This document shows, piece after piece, positions 41,619 through 49,632 of a DNA stretch of 64,000 nucleotides. Within the stretch, counting starts at the first letter, position 1. Every line of letters begins with the position of its first letter. The stretch lies in contig NZ_CP108053.1 of NCBI RefSeq assembly GCF_036173105.1, forward strand, positions 6,138,001 to 6,202,000. The letters run 5' to 3'. The translations under genes and the position numbers were made by a program. Under the pieces are notes generated by a model. The model saw nothing but the letters and a program-made list of their open reading frames with translations. It was not told the DNA's origin and made no database searches. This DNA is from Streptomyces sp. NBC_00287. GTDB taxonomy: Bacteria > Actinomycetota > Actinomycetes > Streptomycetales > Streptomycetaceae.

Positions 41619-43529
41619 ATGAACGAGGGGAAGCCCACGAAGGCGAAATGGTGGAGCCGTCCTCGGCTCCAGGGGCCTTCGGACCAGACGGAAGGCGCGA
41701 CCGAGGCGCCGCCCGGCCCGACCCCGGTTCCGAACGCGGACGGCGACTTCGAGCTGGAGCGACCCGCGACACCGGATCCCACCGAGGGCGACTACGAGCT
41801 GAGCCGACCCGCGGGGAAGGCGGCTCCGGCGGCTGAGGGCGTGCCGCCGGGCGGTCCCGCTGCCGTGGGTGCGGTCGCACGGAGTGGCTCCACCTCTGCG
41901 GAAGGCGTCCCTTCGCGTGGCTCCGGTGCCGCGGACACAGTCGCGCCGCGTGACTCCACCCCCTCGGACGTCGTGCCCTCGGCCGAGGCCGACACAGTCG
42001 CGTCCGGTGCTTCCGCCACCGCAGCGGTTGCCGCGGCCGCCGACACCGCCGTAGCGCCCACCGAAGAGCGCCCCCGCCCCTTGCACGACCCCGACCCCTA
42101 CAGCACCCCGCCCTACGGCGAGCCAGGCCCCTGGGCGCCCGCCCCTCCCGTGCAGCACCCGGCAACGACTCCGGCGCACGGCACGGCCGTACCGGCCCCG
42201 GCGCCCGCCCAGGCCCACGGCACGGCCGTACCAGCCCCAGCCCCGGCGCCCGCCCAGGCGCACGGCACCCCTGCACCGGCCCCCGGCACCCCCCTCCCAC
42301 CCCCTCTGCACACCGCCGCCCCCACCCCCTGGCAGAACTACGACCCCTGGGCCGCGGCCCCCCTCACCGGCCCCCTCCAGCAGAACGGTGCCGCTGTTCC
42401 CAGCAAGGATCAGCGGCGTAAGAAGGCCAAGCGGCTGTTGCTCACCGGTGCGCTGCTGCTCGCGCTCGTCTCCGGGGGTGTTGGAGGGGCCGTAGGGGCG
42501 TATCTGGAGCGGAATGGGGGTGTGGGGGAGGTCGAGCTGCCGCAGGCCGGTAACGAGCCCACCGGGCGGGCTCCCGACAGTGTTGCCGGGATTGCCGCTC
42601 GGGCGCTGCCCAGTGTCGTGACCCTGCATGTGTCCGGGGCCGAGGAGCAGGGCACCGGTACCGGGTTCGTGCTGGACGGCCGGGGGCACATCCTCACCAA
42701 CAACCACGTCGTGCAGCCCGCCGGATCCGGCGGCGAGATCACGGTGACCTTCCACAGCGGCGACACCGCCAAGGCCACCGTCGTCGGACGGGACAGCGGA
42801 TACGACCTCGCCGTCGTGAAGGTGACCGGCGTCAGCGGGCTGTCCCCGATGACCCTCGGCAACTCCGACAACGTCCAGGTCGGCGACCCCGTCGTCGCCA
42901 TCGGCGCCCCCTTCGACCTGGCGGGCACCGTCACCTCCGGCATCATCAGCGCCAAGGAACGGCCCATCACGGCCGGCGGCGAGAGCGGTGACGCCAGCGA
43001 TGTGTCCTATGTCGACGCCCTGCAGACCGACGCCCCCATCAACCCCGGCAACTCCGGCGGGCCCCTGCTCGACGCCAAGGCCCGGGTCATCGGCATCAAC
43101 TCCGCCATCCGGTCCGCCGACAGCGGCTCGGACCTGGACGGCGGCCAGGCCGGTTCGATAGGGCTCGGGTTCGCCATCCCGATCAACCAGGGCAAGCGTG
43201 TGGCCGAGGAGCTGATCAACACCGGCCGGGCCACCCACCCGGTCATCGGCGTCACCCTCGACATGGACTACTCGGGCGACGGCGCGCGCGTCGGCATCAA
43301 GGGCAGCGACGGCGGCTCGGCGGTCACCGCGGGCGGACCCGGCGACAAGGCCGGTATCGAGCCCGGCGACGTCATCACCGAGGTCGACGGCCAGCGCGTG
43401 CACTCCGGCGAGGAACTGATCGTCAAGACCCGCGCCCACCGCCCCGGAGACCGTCTTGAGCTGACCCTGAAACGGGACGGCGAGGAGATCACCCTCTCCC
43501 TGACCCTCGGTTCCTCGGACGGCGATTGA
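41619..43529 (+). CDS. htrA: HtrA/DegP-like trypsin-type serine protease with PDZ domain
   Basis: A 636-residue envelope protease. Residues 1-265 are a disordered, acidic then Pro/Ala-rich cytoplasmic region with tandem AHGTAVPAPAPA repeats. KKAKRLLLTGALLLALVSGG is the membrane helix (about 267-292). The protease domain has His about 362 (TNNHVV), Asp about 396 (GYDLAV) and Ser about 479 (GNSGGP), followed by a PDZ domain (VIGVTLDMDY to the end). ATG 41619 follows GGGGAGA. It degrades misfolded exported proteins and, as a SigE-linked gene, probably acts in envelope stress. Confidence 0.94.
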   Translation: MNEGKPTKAKWWSRPRLQGPSDQTEGATEAPPGPTPVPNADGDFELERPATPDPTEGDYELSRPAGKAAPAAEGVPPGGPAAVGAVARSGSTSAEGVPSRGSGAADTVAPRDSTPSDVVPSAEADTVASGASATAAVAAAADTAVAPTEERPRPLHDPDPYSTPPYGEPGPWAPAPPVQHPATTPAHGTAVPAPAPAQAHGTAVPAPAPAPAQAHGTPAPAPGTPLPPPLHTAAPTPWQNYDPWAAAPLTGPLQQNGAAVPSKDQRRKKAKRLLLTGALLLALVSGGVGGAVGAYLERNGGVGEVELPQAGNEPTGRAPDSVAGIAARALPSVVTLHVSGAEEQGTGTGFVLDGRGHILTNNHVVQPAGSGGEITVTFHSGDTAKATVVGRDSGYDLAVVKVTGVSGLSPMTLGNSDNVQVGDPVVAIGAPFDLAGTVTSGIISAKERPITAGGESGDASDVSYVDALQTDAPINPGNSGGPLLDAKARVIGINSAIRSADSGSDLDGGQAGSIGLGFAIPINQGKRVAEELINTGRATHPVIGVTLDMDYSGDGARVGIKGSDGGSAVTAGGPGDKAGIEPGDVITEVDGQRVHSGEELIVKTRAHRPGDRLELTLKRDGEEITLSLTLGSSDGD

Positions 43530-43607
43530 CAGAAACCTCACAGGTGAGGGCGCGCACCCCCTCCCACAAGGCAAACAACCCGGAAAACCCGCGATCCGCA
43601 CACACTC

Positions 43608-43634
43608 GGAACCGACGGGACAGTACCGGTCGTA
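43608..43634 (+). promoter_or_regulatory. Possible SigE-type promoter upstream of tatB
   Basis: GGAACC (43608-43613), 16-bp spacer, TCGTA (43630-43634) resembles the promoter before sigE. It is 50 bp from the tatB start. Confidence 0.5.
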
Positions 43635-43683
43635 CGGGAACGGCAGGTACCGTGGACCCGGCCCGGATCGCAAGGAGCTTCAG

Positions 43684-44124
43684 GTGTTCAATGACATAGG
43701 TGCGCTCGAGCTGGTGACGCTCATCGTCCTTGCCGTGCTCGTCTTCGGTCCGGACAAGCTCCCGAAGGTCATCCAGGACGTCATGCGGACGGTTCGTAAG
43801 ATCCGTGAGTTCTCGGAGAGCGCCAAGCAGGACATCCGGCAGGAACTCGGCCCGGAGTTCAAGGACTTCGAGTTCGAGGATCTCAACCCCAAGACGTTCA
43901 TCCGCAAGCAGTTGGACAATGACGACCTGGGGATCAAGGAGATCCGTAACGGCTTCGACCTGAAGAAGGAGATGGCCGAGGTCACGGACGCGGTCCACGG
44001 CCGCGACTCCGACTCGTCCGCCGCTTCCTCGGGTTCCTCGGGTTCCTCGGGTTCGTCCGGCGACCGCGTCGACATGACGAAGAAGCCCGACGAGCGCCCG
44101 CCCTACGACGCGGACGCCACCTGA
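43684..44124 (+). CDS. tatB: Sec-independent protein translocase TatB
   Basis: A 146-residue component of the twin-arginine translocase, which recognises folded precursors with TatC. The N-terminal helix MFNDIGALELVTLIVLAVLVFGPDKLPKVI, with FGPDKLP at the hinge, is the TatA/B signature; an amphipathic helix and a long charged region (to about 100) follow. A Ser/Gly run comes from a 9-bp tandem repeat, TTCCTCGGG three times (44026-44052 region). GTG 43684 has AAGGAG upstream. It follows htrA as in mycobacteria. Confidence 0.95.
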   Translation: MFNDIGALELVTLIVLAVLVFGPDKLPKVIQDVMRTVRKIREFSESAKQDIRQELGPEFKDFEFEDLNPKTFIRKQLDNDDLGIKEIRNGFDLKKEMAEVTDAVHGRDSDSSAASSGSSGSSGSSGDRVDMTKKPDERPPYDADAT

Positions 44125-44188
44125 GCCGTACGCGCGCGTACGTGATGCGTTTCATACCTCTCCCAGGCGCTCGCGCGGCCTGAACACG

Positions 44189-44216
44189 CCGCCCGGGCGC
44201 CTCGCGCGCCGGGCGG
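44189..44216 (+). terminator. Terminator of tatB
   Basis: CCGCCCGG pairs with CCGGGCGG around a loop containing GCGC/GCGC, followed by TTT. Confidence 0.75.
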
Positions 44217-44345
44217 TTTCCCGGTTGCCCACAGCAGTGTGGATATGCTGCCGAGTTGTTGTGCGGGCCGTACGCCAAAAAGCGAGGCCGCCCGAAGGGG
44301 GGCGGGCCGCCCCGGTCCGCCGAGAGCGAGGAGGCGTCCGGGCAC

Positions 44346-45002
44346 ATGGAGACGACGAGTCGGGCAGTCGCGCAGGCGCCGGCCGCGGAGGGCGGACAAC
44401 AGGTCCCCTCCGCCCGGCGCACGGTCGACGGCTACCTGCTGGCGCCCTTCCCGTGGTACGGCCTCGACGAGGCGTTCACGGGGCCGCGCTGGCTGATGCA
44501 GGTGGGAACGGCGGCCGACGGGGCCGTCGAGCACGGGTCGATCGGACACGGCGACGAGCCCTCAGTACGCAATGAGGCGACGGAGGACCGGGAGAAGTTC
44601 GCGGTCGTGGTGACCGTCGCGGCGAGTCCGTCCCGTCGGAGTGCGGACGGTACGGGGCTGCTCGAGGCCACGTCGGTTTCGTCCGCGGCCTGGCTGGCGG
44701 GGGTGGGGCTGCTGTCCTTCACCTGGCCCGGGCAGATGGACCACAGCCTGCGTGATGACTGGCTGGACCAGCAGACGGAGACCGCGTGGGCGCTCGCCGA
44801 TGATCTGGAAGGGTCCGAGTGGTCGACCCTCTCCCTGCCGGTGGACGGGGTGCCTACGCCCTTCCACTACCGGGAGTCCGAGTTCGGGTGGGTGCTCGCC
44901 GGGTCCACGCAGGAGGGGGTGCATGTGGGGGCGTACGGCAGAGGTATGAGTGCCTATGGTCTCGGCTTCGCCATGATCAAGGACATCAGCGAGTACGCAT
45001 GA
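44346..45002 (+). CDS. Conserved hypothetical protein (218 aa)
   Basis: I do not recognise a family. ATG 44346 follows GAGGAGG at rather long spacing; the frame is open upstream to 44256, without a ribosome site. The protein is acidic and soluble, with TVDGYLLAPFPWYGLDEAFTGPRWLMQVGTAADG, a Ser-rich middle and WVLAGSTQEGVHVGAYGRGMSAYGLGFAMIKDI near the end. No membrane helix, cysteine cluster or catalytic motif is seen. It lies alone between two terminators, converging with mrp. Confidence 0.78.
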   Translation: METTSRAVAQAPAAEGGQQVPSARRTVDGYLLAPFPWYGLDEAFTGPRWLMQVGTAADGAVEHGSIGHGDEPSVRNEATEDREKFAVVVTVAASPSRRSADGTGLLEATSVSSAAWLAGVGLLSFTWPGQMDHSLRDDWLDQQTETAWALADDLEGSEWSTLSLPVDGVPTPFHYRESEFGWVLAGSTQEGVHVGAYGRGMSAYGLGFAMIKDISEYA

Positions 45003-45004
45003 CA

Positions 45005-45034
45005 AAGGGGCGCCGTCGCAATGCGGCGCCCCTT
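45005..45034. terminator. Two-way terminator between the hypothetical gene and mrp
   Basis: AAGGGGCGCCG pairs perfectly with CGGCGCCCCTT around an 8-nt loop. Confidence 0.88.
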
Positions 45035-45047
45035 CCCCGTAGGCCGG

Positions 45048-46181
45048 TCAGAACTTGTTCTTGGGCGTGATCCCCAGGGACAGTCCCGAAAGGCCGCGCT
45101 GCCGTCCTCCGAGCTTCCCCGCGATCGCCCTCAGCGCCGCGCCCGCCGGGCTGTCCGGGTCCGTCAGGACCACCGGCTTGCCCTCGTCGCCGCCCTCGCG
45201 GAGGCGGACGTCGATCGGGATGGCGCCCAGGACCGGGACCGTGGCGCCGGTCGTGCGGGTCAGGCCCTCGGCGACCGTCTGGCCGCCGCCGGTGCCGAAG
45301 ACGTCGACCATCTCGTCGCAGTGCGGGCACGGCAGCCCGGACATGTTCTCGACCACGCCGACGATCTTCTGGTGGGTCTGGACGGCGATGGAACCCGCCC
45401 GCTCGGCCACCTCGGCGGCCGCCTGCTGCGGGGTCGTGACGACCAGGATCTCGGCGTTCGGGACCAGCTGGGCGACCGAGATCGCGATGTCACCGGTGCC
45501 CGGCGGCAGGTCCAGGAGCAGCACGTCCAGGTCGCCCCAGTACACGTCCGCGAGGAACTGCTGGAGCGCCCGGTGCAGCATCGGGCCACGCCATACGACC
45601 GGGGCGTTGCCCGGCGTGAACATGCCGATGGAGATCACCTTCACGCCGTGCGCGGACGGCGGCATGATCATGTTCTCGACCTGGGTCGGACGGCCGTCGG
45701 CGCCCAGCATGCGCGGCACGGAGTGGCCGTAGATGTCGGCGTCCACGACACCGACCTTCAGACCGTCCGCCGCCATCGCCGCCGCCAGGTTCACCGTCAC
45801 CGACGACTTGCCGACACCGCCCTTGCCGGAGGCGACCGCGTACACGCGGGTGAGCGAGCCCGGCTTGGCGAAGGGGACCTCGCGCTCGGTCTGGCCGCCG
45901 CGCAGCGCGGTCGCCAGCTCCTTGCGCTGCTCGTCGCTCATGACGTCGAGCGTGACGTCGACGTGGGTGACTCCCTCGATCCGGGAGACCGCCTCCGTGA
46001 CGCGCTGCGTGATCGTGTCCCGCATCGGGCAGCCGGACACCGTCAGGTACACGGTGACCGCGACCGCTCCGTCCGCGCCGATCTCGACCGACTTGACCAT
46101 CCCGAGTTCGGTGATGGGGCGGTTGATCTCGGGGTCGTTCACCGTCGACAGTGCTTCGCGCACCGCGTCTTCCGTAACCAT
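45048..46181 (-). CDS. mrp: Mrp/ApbC-type iron-sulfur cluster carrier ATPase
   Basis: A 377-residue P-loop ATPase that carries Fe-S clusters to target enzymes. Residues 1-90 form the MIP18/DUF59 domain with the conserved cysteine in SGCPMRDT. The deviant Walker A GKGGVGKS (119-126) and VDADIYGHSVPRMLG follow. The cluster-binding CxxC is PCPHCDE. On the minus strand TACCAT (plus 46189-46194) ends exactly 7 nt before the ATG and there is no Shine-Dalgarno site, so the transcript is probably leaderless. It converges with the 218-residue hypothetical gene. Confidence 0.94.
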   Translation of the reverse strand: MVTEDAVREALSTVNDPEINRPITELGMVKSVEIGADGAVAVTVYLTVSGCPMRDTITQRVTEAVSRIEGVTHVDVTLDVMSDEQRKELATALRGGQTEREVPFAKPGSLTRVYAVASGKGGVGKSSVTVNLAAAMAADGLKVGVVDADIYGHSVPRMLGADGRPTQVENMIMPPSAHGVKVISIGMFTPGNAPVVWRGPMLHRALQQFLADVYWGDLDVLLLDLPPGTGDIAISVAQLVPNAEILVVTTPQQAAAEVAERAGSIAVQTHQKIVGVVENMSGLPCPHCDEMVDVFGTGGGQTVAEGLTRTTGATVPVLGAIPIDVRLREGGDEGKPVVLTDPDSPAGAALRAIAGKLGGRQRGLSGLSLGITPKNKF

Positions 46182-46224
46182 AAGGACGATGGTACGGCGA
46201 TTCGTGGTGGCCCCGGGATGCCCG

Positions 46225-46830
46225 TCACCGGTCGTCTACGTCACGTCCGTGCGACCGTTCTGCCGGGAATACGACATGGCCGTCCCCGCGATGGCCGTCC
46301 AGCTCCCTCAGCACGTCCTGGAGCTCGGAGCGGATCCAGTCGCGGGTGGCGACCTCGCCGAGGCCGATACGCAGGGCCGCGATCTCCCGGGTGAGGTACT
46401 CGGTGTCCGCGATCGACCGCTCGTTCTGCTTGCGGTCCTGTTCGAGGTTGACCCGGTCGCGGTCGTCCTGCCGGTTCTGCGCGAGCAGGATCAGCGGGGC
46501 CGCGTAGGAGGCCTGGAGCGAGAGCATCAGGGTCAGGAAGATGAACGGGTACCCGTCGAACTTCAGGTCGCTGGGCGCGAAGATGTTCCACAGCACCCAC
46601 ATGATGATGACGACCGTCATCCAGACGAGGAACCGCCCGGTGCCGATGAAGCGCGCGATGCGCTCGGAGAACCGCCCGAAGGCATCCGGGTCCCATTCGG
46701 GCAGGAACCGGCGGCGTGGCGCCCGTGGCTGGTCCAGACGGGCGCGCGGCCGGGTGGTCGCGGTCGCCCCGGCGGGTGTGCGCTCACGGCCGCCCTCGCG
46801 CTCAGGAGCCATGCGCCGCTCAGGAGCCAT
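46225..46830 (-). CDS. DUF1003 membrane protein
   Basis: A 201-residue protein. After a basic N-terminus come FSERIARFIGTGRFLVWMTVVIIMWVLWNIF and YPFIFLTLMLSLQASYAAPLILLAQNRQDDRDR, the two helices and polar signature of DUF1003, then a coiled-coil tail. ATG 46830, with GAGGGGG 6 nt upstream, overlaps the MgtE-like stop; an 18-bp tandem duplication created a second start at 46812 in the same frame. In actinobacteria it accompanies the MgtE-like gene, so a role in magnesium or cation balance is inferred. Confidence 0.9.
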   Translation of the reverse strand: MAPERRMAPEREGGRERTPAGATATTRPRARLDQPRAPRRRFLPEWDPDAFGRFSERIARFIGTGRFLVWMTVVIIMWVLWNIFAPSDLKFDGYPFIFLTLMLSLQASYAAPLILLAQNRQDDRDRVNLEQDRKQNERSIADTEYLTREIAALRIGLGEVATRDWIRSELQDVLRELDGHRGDGHVVFPAERSHGRDVDDR

Positions 46831-46836
46831 GCGCCG
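46801..46836 (-). repeat. 18-bp exact tandem duplication over the mgtE-like stop and DUF1003 start
   Basis: CTCAGGAGCCATGCGCCG occurs twice in a row on the plus strand. Each copy contains, on the minus strand, an ATG and the GGCTCCTGA that ends the MgtE-like frame. Confidence 0.95.
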
Positions 46837-48169
46837 CCCCCTCGGCCTCGTTCTCGTCCTCGTCGAGGTGGAACTCGGTCTCCCGCCAGTCCTCGGGCAG
46901 CATGTGGTCCAGGACATCGTCCACGGTGATCGCGCCCAGCAGCGACCCGGACTCGTCGACGACGGGCGCCGCGACCATGTCGTACGTGGCGAAGAACCCG
47001 GCGACGACGGGCAGTGCGGCGTCCGGGTCCAGCGGTTGCAGATCGTCGTCGAGCAGCGAGCTGACGAGCGTGTACGGCGGATCGCGCAGCAGGCGCTGGA
47101 AGTGGACGGTGCCGAGGTACTTGCCGGTCGGGGTCTCGTCGGGCGGGCGGCAGACGTAGACCTGGGCGGCGAGCGCGGGGGAGAGGTCGGCGTTGCGGAC
47201 CCGGGCCAGGGCGTCGGCGACGGTGGCGTCGGGCCGCAGCACGATCGGCTCGGTCGTCATCAGACCGCCGGCCGTGTGCTCCTCGTACGCCATCAGCCGC
47301 CGCATGTCGGCCGCGTCGTCGGGCTGCATCAGGCTCAGCAGCCGCTCCTTGTCCTCCTCCGGCAGCTCGGAGAGCAGGTCGGCCGCGTCGTCGGGGTCCA
47401 TGGCCTCCAGGACGTCGGCGGCCCGTTCCTCCTTGAGCTTGCCGAGGATCTCGATCTGGTCGTCCTCCGGCAGCTCTTCGAGTACGTCGGCCAGCCGGTC
47501 GTCGTCGAGGGCGGCGGCGACTTCGGCGCGCCGTTTGGGGGAGAGGTGGTGCAGCACGTTGGCGAGGTCGGCGGGGCGCAGCTGCTCAAAGGTCGCGAGC
47601 AGGCTCTCGGCGCCCTGGCCCTTCTCCTCCAGGGTGAATCCGGTGACGGCGGACCACTCGACGGTCAGCGACTCGCCCGCCCGTCTCCCACCACCACCCT
47701 TCCAAGGAAGCGCTTCGCGCCCTCTTTCTCTGGCCCGCCTGAGCGGCCCGCTCTTGCCGCCCTTGCGCACGAACACCCGGTCGATCTCCCAGTCCCGCCG
47801 GGCCGGCAACTGCTGCACCGACAGATCCAGGACGGTGACCTGTTCTCCGGTCTCAACGAGCGTGACCGTGCGGTCCAGCAGCTCACCGAAGACCAGCCGC
47901 TCGGTGGGCCGCTGTTCGAAGCGGCGGACGTTGAGCACGCCGGTGGTGATGACCTGGCCGGACTCGATGCTGGTCACCCGGGTCATGGGCAGGAAGATGC
48001 GGCGCCGGGTGGACAGTTCGACGACCAGGCCGAGCAGCCGTGGGGGACGTCGGCCGACGCGCAGCATGACGACCAGGTCGCGCACCCGGCCGACCTGGTC
48101 GCCGGTCGGGTCGAAGGCGGCGATGTCGGCGAGGTGCGAGACAAAAACCCGGGGGGTGCCCCCTGCCAT
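46820..48169 (-). CDS. Soluble MgtE-like protein: PRC-barrel, MgtE N-terminal domain and CBS pair, no transport domain
   Basis: A 449-residue protein. Residues 1-120 contain a PRC-barrel-like domain (DPTGDQVGRVRDLVVML); 195-300 are the superhelical MgtE_N domain (LRPADLANVLHHLSPKRRAEVAAALDDDRLADVLEELPEDDQ); 310-430 are two CBS domains (MTTEPIVLRPDATVADALARVR). It stops there, lacking the five-helix channel of true MgtE (which needs about 130 more residues). It cannot transport by itself; it may sense Mg2+ or nucleotides for the DUF1003 partner. GAGGTG precedes ATG 48169. Confidence 0.9.
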   Translation of the reverse strand: MAGGTPRVFVSHLADIAAFDPTGDQVGRVRDLVVMLRVGRRPPRLLGLVVELSTRRRIFLPMTRVTSIESGQVITTGVLNVRRFEQRPTERLVFGELLDRTVTLVETGEQVTVLDLSVQQLPARRDWEIDRVFVRKGGKSGPLRRARERGREALPWKGGGGRRAGESLTVEWSAVTGFTLEEKGQGAESLLATFEQLRPADLANVLHHLSPKRRAEVAAALDDDRLADVLEELPEDDQIEILGKLKEERAADVLEAMDPDDAADLLSELPEEDKERLLSLMQPDDAADMRRLMAYEEHTAGGLMTTEPIVLRPDATVADALARVRNADLSPALAAQVYVCRPPDETPTGKYLGTVHFQRLLRDPPYTLVSSLLDDDLQPLDPDAALPVVAGFFATYDMVAAPVVDESGSLLGAITVDDVLDHMLPEDWRETEFHLDEDENEAEGAAHGS

Positions 48170-48349
48170 GGCCGCACCTCCTCAATACGGAACTGTCTGT
48201 TATGTCCGCTCGGATGGGCTTCAGGCTAGCCCGTCCCGTTCGGATACGCCCTGGTGAGCGGTCCGGACGGACTGGCTCCGTCTGGCTTCCACGACCCCGG
48301 TACGCTGCCGTACGCCGATCAGGACCCCGTCAGAAAGGCAGCCCCACCT

Positions 48350-49081
48350 GTGACTGCGAATCCCCAGGGCCGCACCCGCCGGGCCGCGCTACTGAGCGCG
48401 CTGTGTGCCCTGGTCGTGACGGGGCTGACGGGATGCAGCAGTGAGGACCCCGACGCGGGGACGAACGGGGTCGGCAAGCTGCCCCCCGACCAGATCCAGC
48501 GCAAGACCGTCAACGCCGCAGAGTCGGCCGACGCGGTACGCCTCTCCGGGAACGTGGTCACCAGCGGGCGCACCTACAAACTCGACATGCGGTTGAAAGC
48601 CGACGGCGGCATGGGTTCGGTCACCGCCGAAGGGGCGACCTTCCGGCTGCTCAGGATCGACGAGCAGTTGTTCCTGATGGCGGACTCCGACTTCTGGAGC
48701 GGCGGCGACGCGGACGCCGCGGCGGCCGCCAAGCTCAACGGCAAGTACGTCAAGGTGCCGCAGGGCGATCCCTCGTACAAGAAGTTCAGCGGCTTCACGG
48801 ACATGGATGTGCTCCTGGAGGGCCTGCTGACCCTGCACGGCAAGGTCGAGACCGACGGCCGGCACGAGCAGTCCGGCACCCGCACGGTCCGCATCACCGG
48901 CGACGGCGGTTCCGGCGGCACCCTGGACGTCTCCCTGGAGGGCAAGCCGTACCCCGTCCGCCTGGTCCGGGCCGGCGACGCGGGCAGCCTGACCTTCTCC
49001 TCCTGGGGCGAGAACTTCACCCTGGAGGAGCCGAAGAAGGACGAGACGGTGGACTACGGCAAGCAGCTGCCGACGTCCTAG
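48350..49081 (+). CDS. Secreted lipoprotein, possibly LppX/LprG-like
   Basis: A 243-residue lipoprotein. The signal (RTRRAALLSALCALVVTGLTGC) puts the lipidated cysteine near residue 27. The mature domain alternates strands, for example VRLSGNVVTSGRTYKLDMRLKADGGMGSVTAEG and FRLLRIDEQLFLMADSDFW, as in the LolA/LppX/LprG fold that carries lipids in actinobacteria; this is a fold-level guess. GTG 48350 has AAAGG 13 nt upstream, and TACGCT (48300-48305) is a possible -10. Confidence 0.83.
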   Translation: MTANPQGRTRRAALLSALCALVVTGLTGCSSEDPDAGTNGVGKLPPDQIQRKTVNAAESADAVRLSGNVVTSGRTYKLDMRLKADGGMGSVTAEGATFRLLRIDEQLFLMADSDFWSGGDADAAAAAKLNGKYVKVPQGDPSYKKFSGFTDMDVLLEGLLTLHGKVETDGRHEQSGTRTVRITGDGGSGGTLDVSLEGKPYPVRLVRAGDAGSLTFSSWGENFTLEEPKKDETVDYGKQLPTS

Positions 49082-49086
49082 CCGCG

Positions 49087-49599
49087 CTACTTGCGCTTAC
49101 GCCGCTTCATGAGCAGCTTCGGCAGCCCCGCCGGGATCGGCTGACGCGTGGTCGCCGGGGACGGCAGGGGGACCGCGGACAGGTCGCCGTCCGGCAGCGG
49201 CGCGGTCGTCCCCGTCGGTACCAGCCGCAGCACCCGGCACTCCCGCCCCCAGCGCTCCGGCATAGCCTCGCCGTCCGGGGCGTTCAGCCGCTTGCCCTTG
49301 AGCTCGGCGACCGTCGCCTCCCACTGCTCGGACCCCGAGGTCAGCTCCACGACCTTCGCCGTCCAGGAGACCAGCCGGCCACCCTTGTCCTTGCTGCGGA
49401 CCGTCACCTCGGCCTCGCCCCCGTCGGCGAGCCCCGGCAGCGGCTGCTCGCCGGGCCCGTCGCCGACGACACACGCAGCGCCCTCGTGCCACACATGCCA
49501 CAGCGCCCGGGCCGGGACACCGGGACCCTTGACCCAGATCAGCCCGGACTTCTTCGTGGCCTCCTCGACGAGGGCCTGATCGAGCAGCTCACTTGTCAT
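49087..49599 (-). CDS. Conserved hypothetical protein (170 aa), possibly split-barrel fold
   Basis: A soluble protein. Residues 5-105 (VEEATKKSGLIWVKGPG, ALWHVWHEGAACVVGDGPGEQPLPGL, AEVTVRSKDKGGRLVSWTAKVVEL) have the strand pattern of pyridoxamine-phosphate-oxidase-like split barrels, but no cofactor motif is certain. The C-terminal KLLMKRRKRK is strongly basic. ATG 49599. It ends 5 bp from the convergent lipoprotein stop. Confidence 0.8.
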   Translation of the reverse strand: MTSELLDQALVEEATKKSGLIWVKGPGVPARALWHVWHEGAACVVGDGPGEQPLPGLADGGEAEVTVRSKDKGGRLVSWTAKVVELTSGSEQWEATVAELKGKRLNAPDGEAMPERWGRECRVLRLVPTGTTAPLPDGDLSAVPLPSPATTRQPIPAGLPKLLMKRRKRK

Positions 49600-49632
49600 G
49601 AGCCCAGCCTAGTCAGCCCCGCCGGACGGTCC

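Noticed and set aside
42160..42290. Tandem repeats in htrA considered as a mobile or regulatory repeat
   Set aside because: They encode AHGTAVPAPAPA units in frame within a disordered Pro/Ala-rich segment, an ordinary low-complexity expansion.
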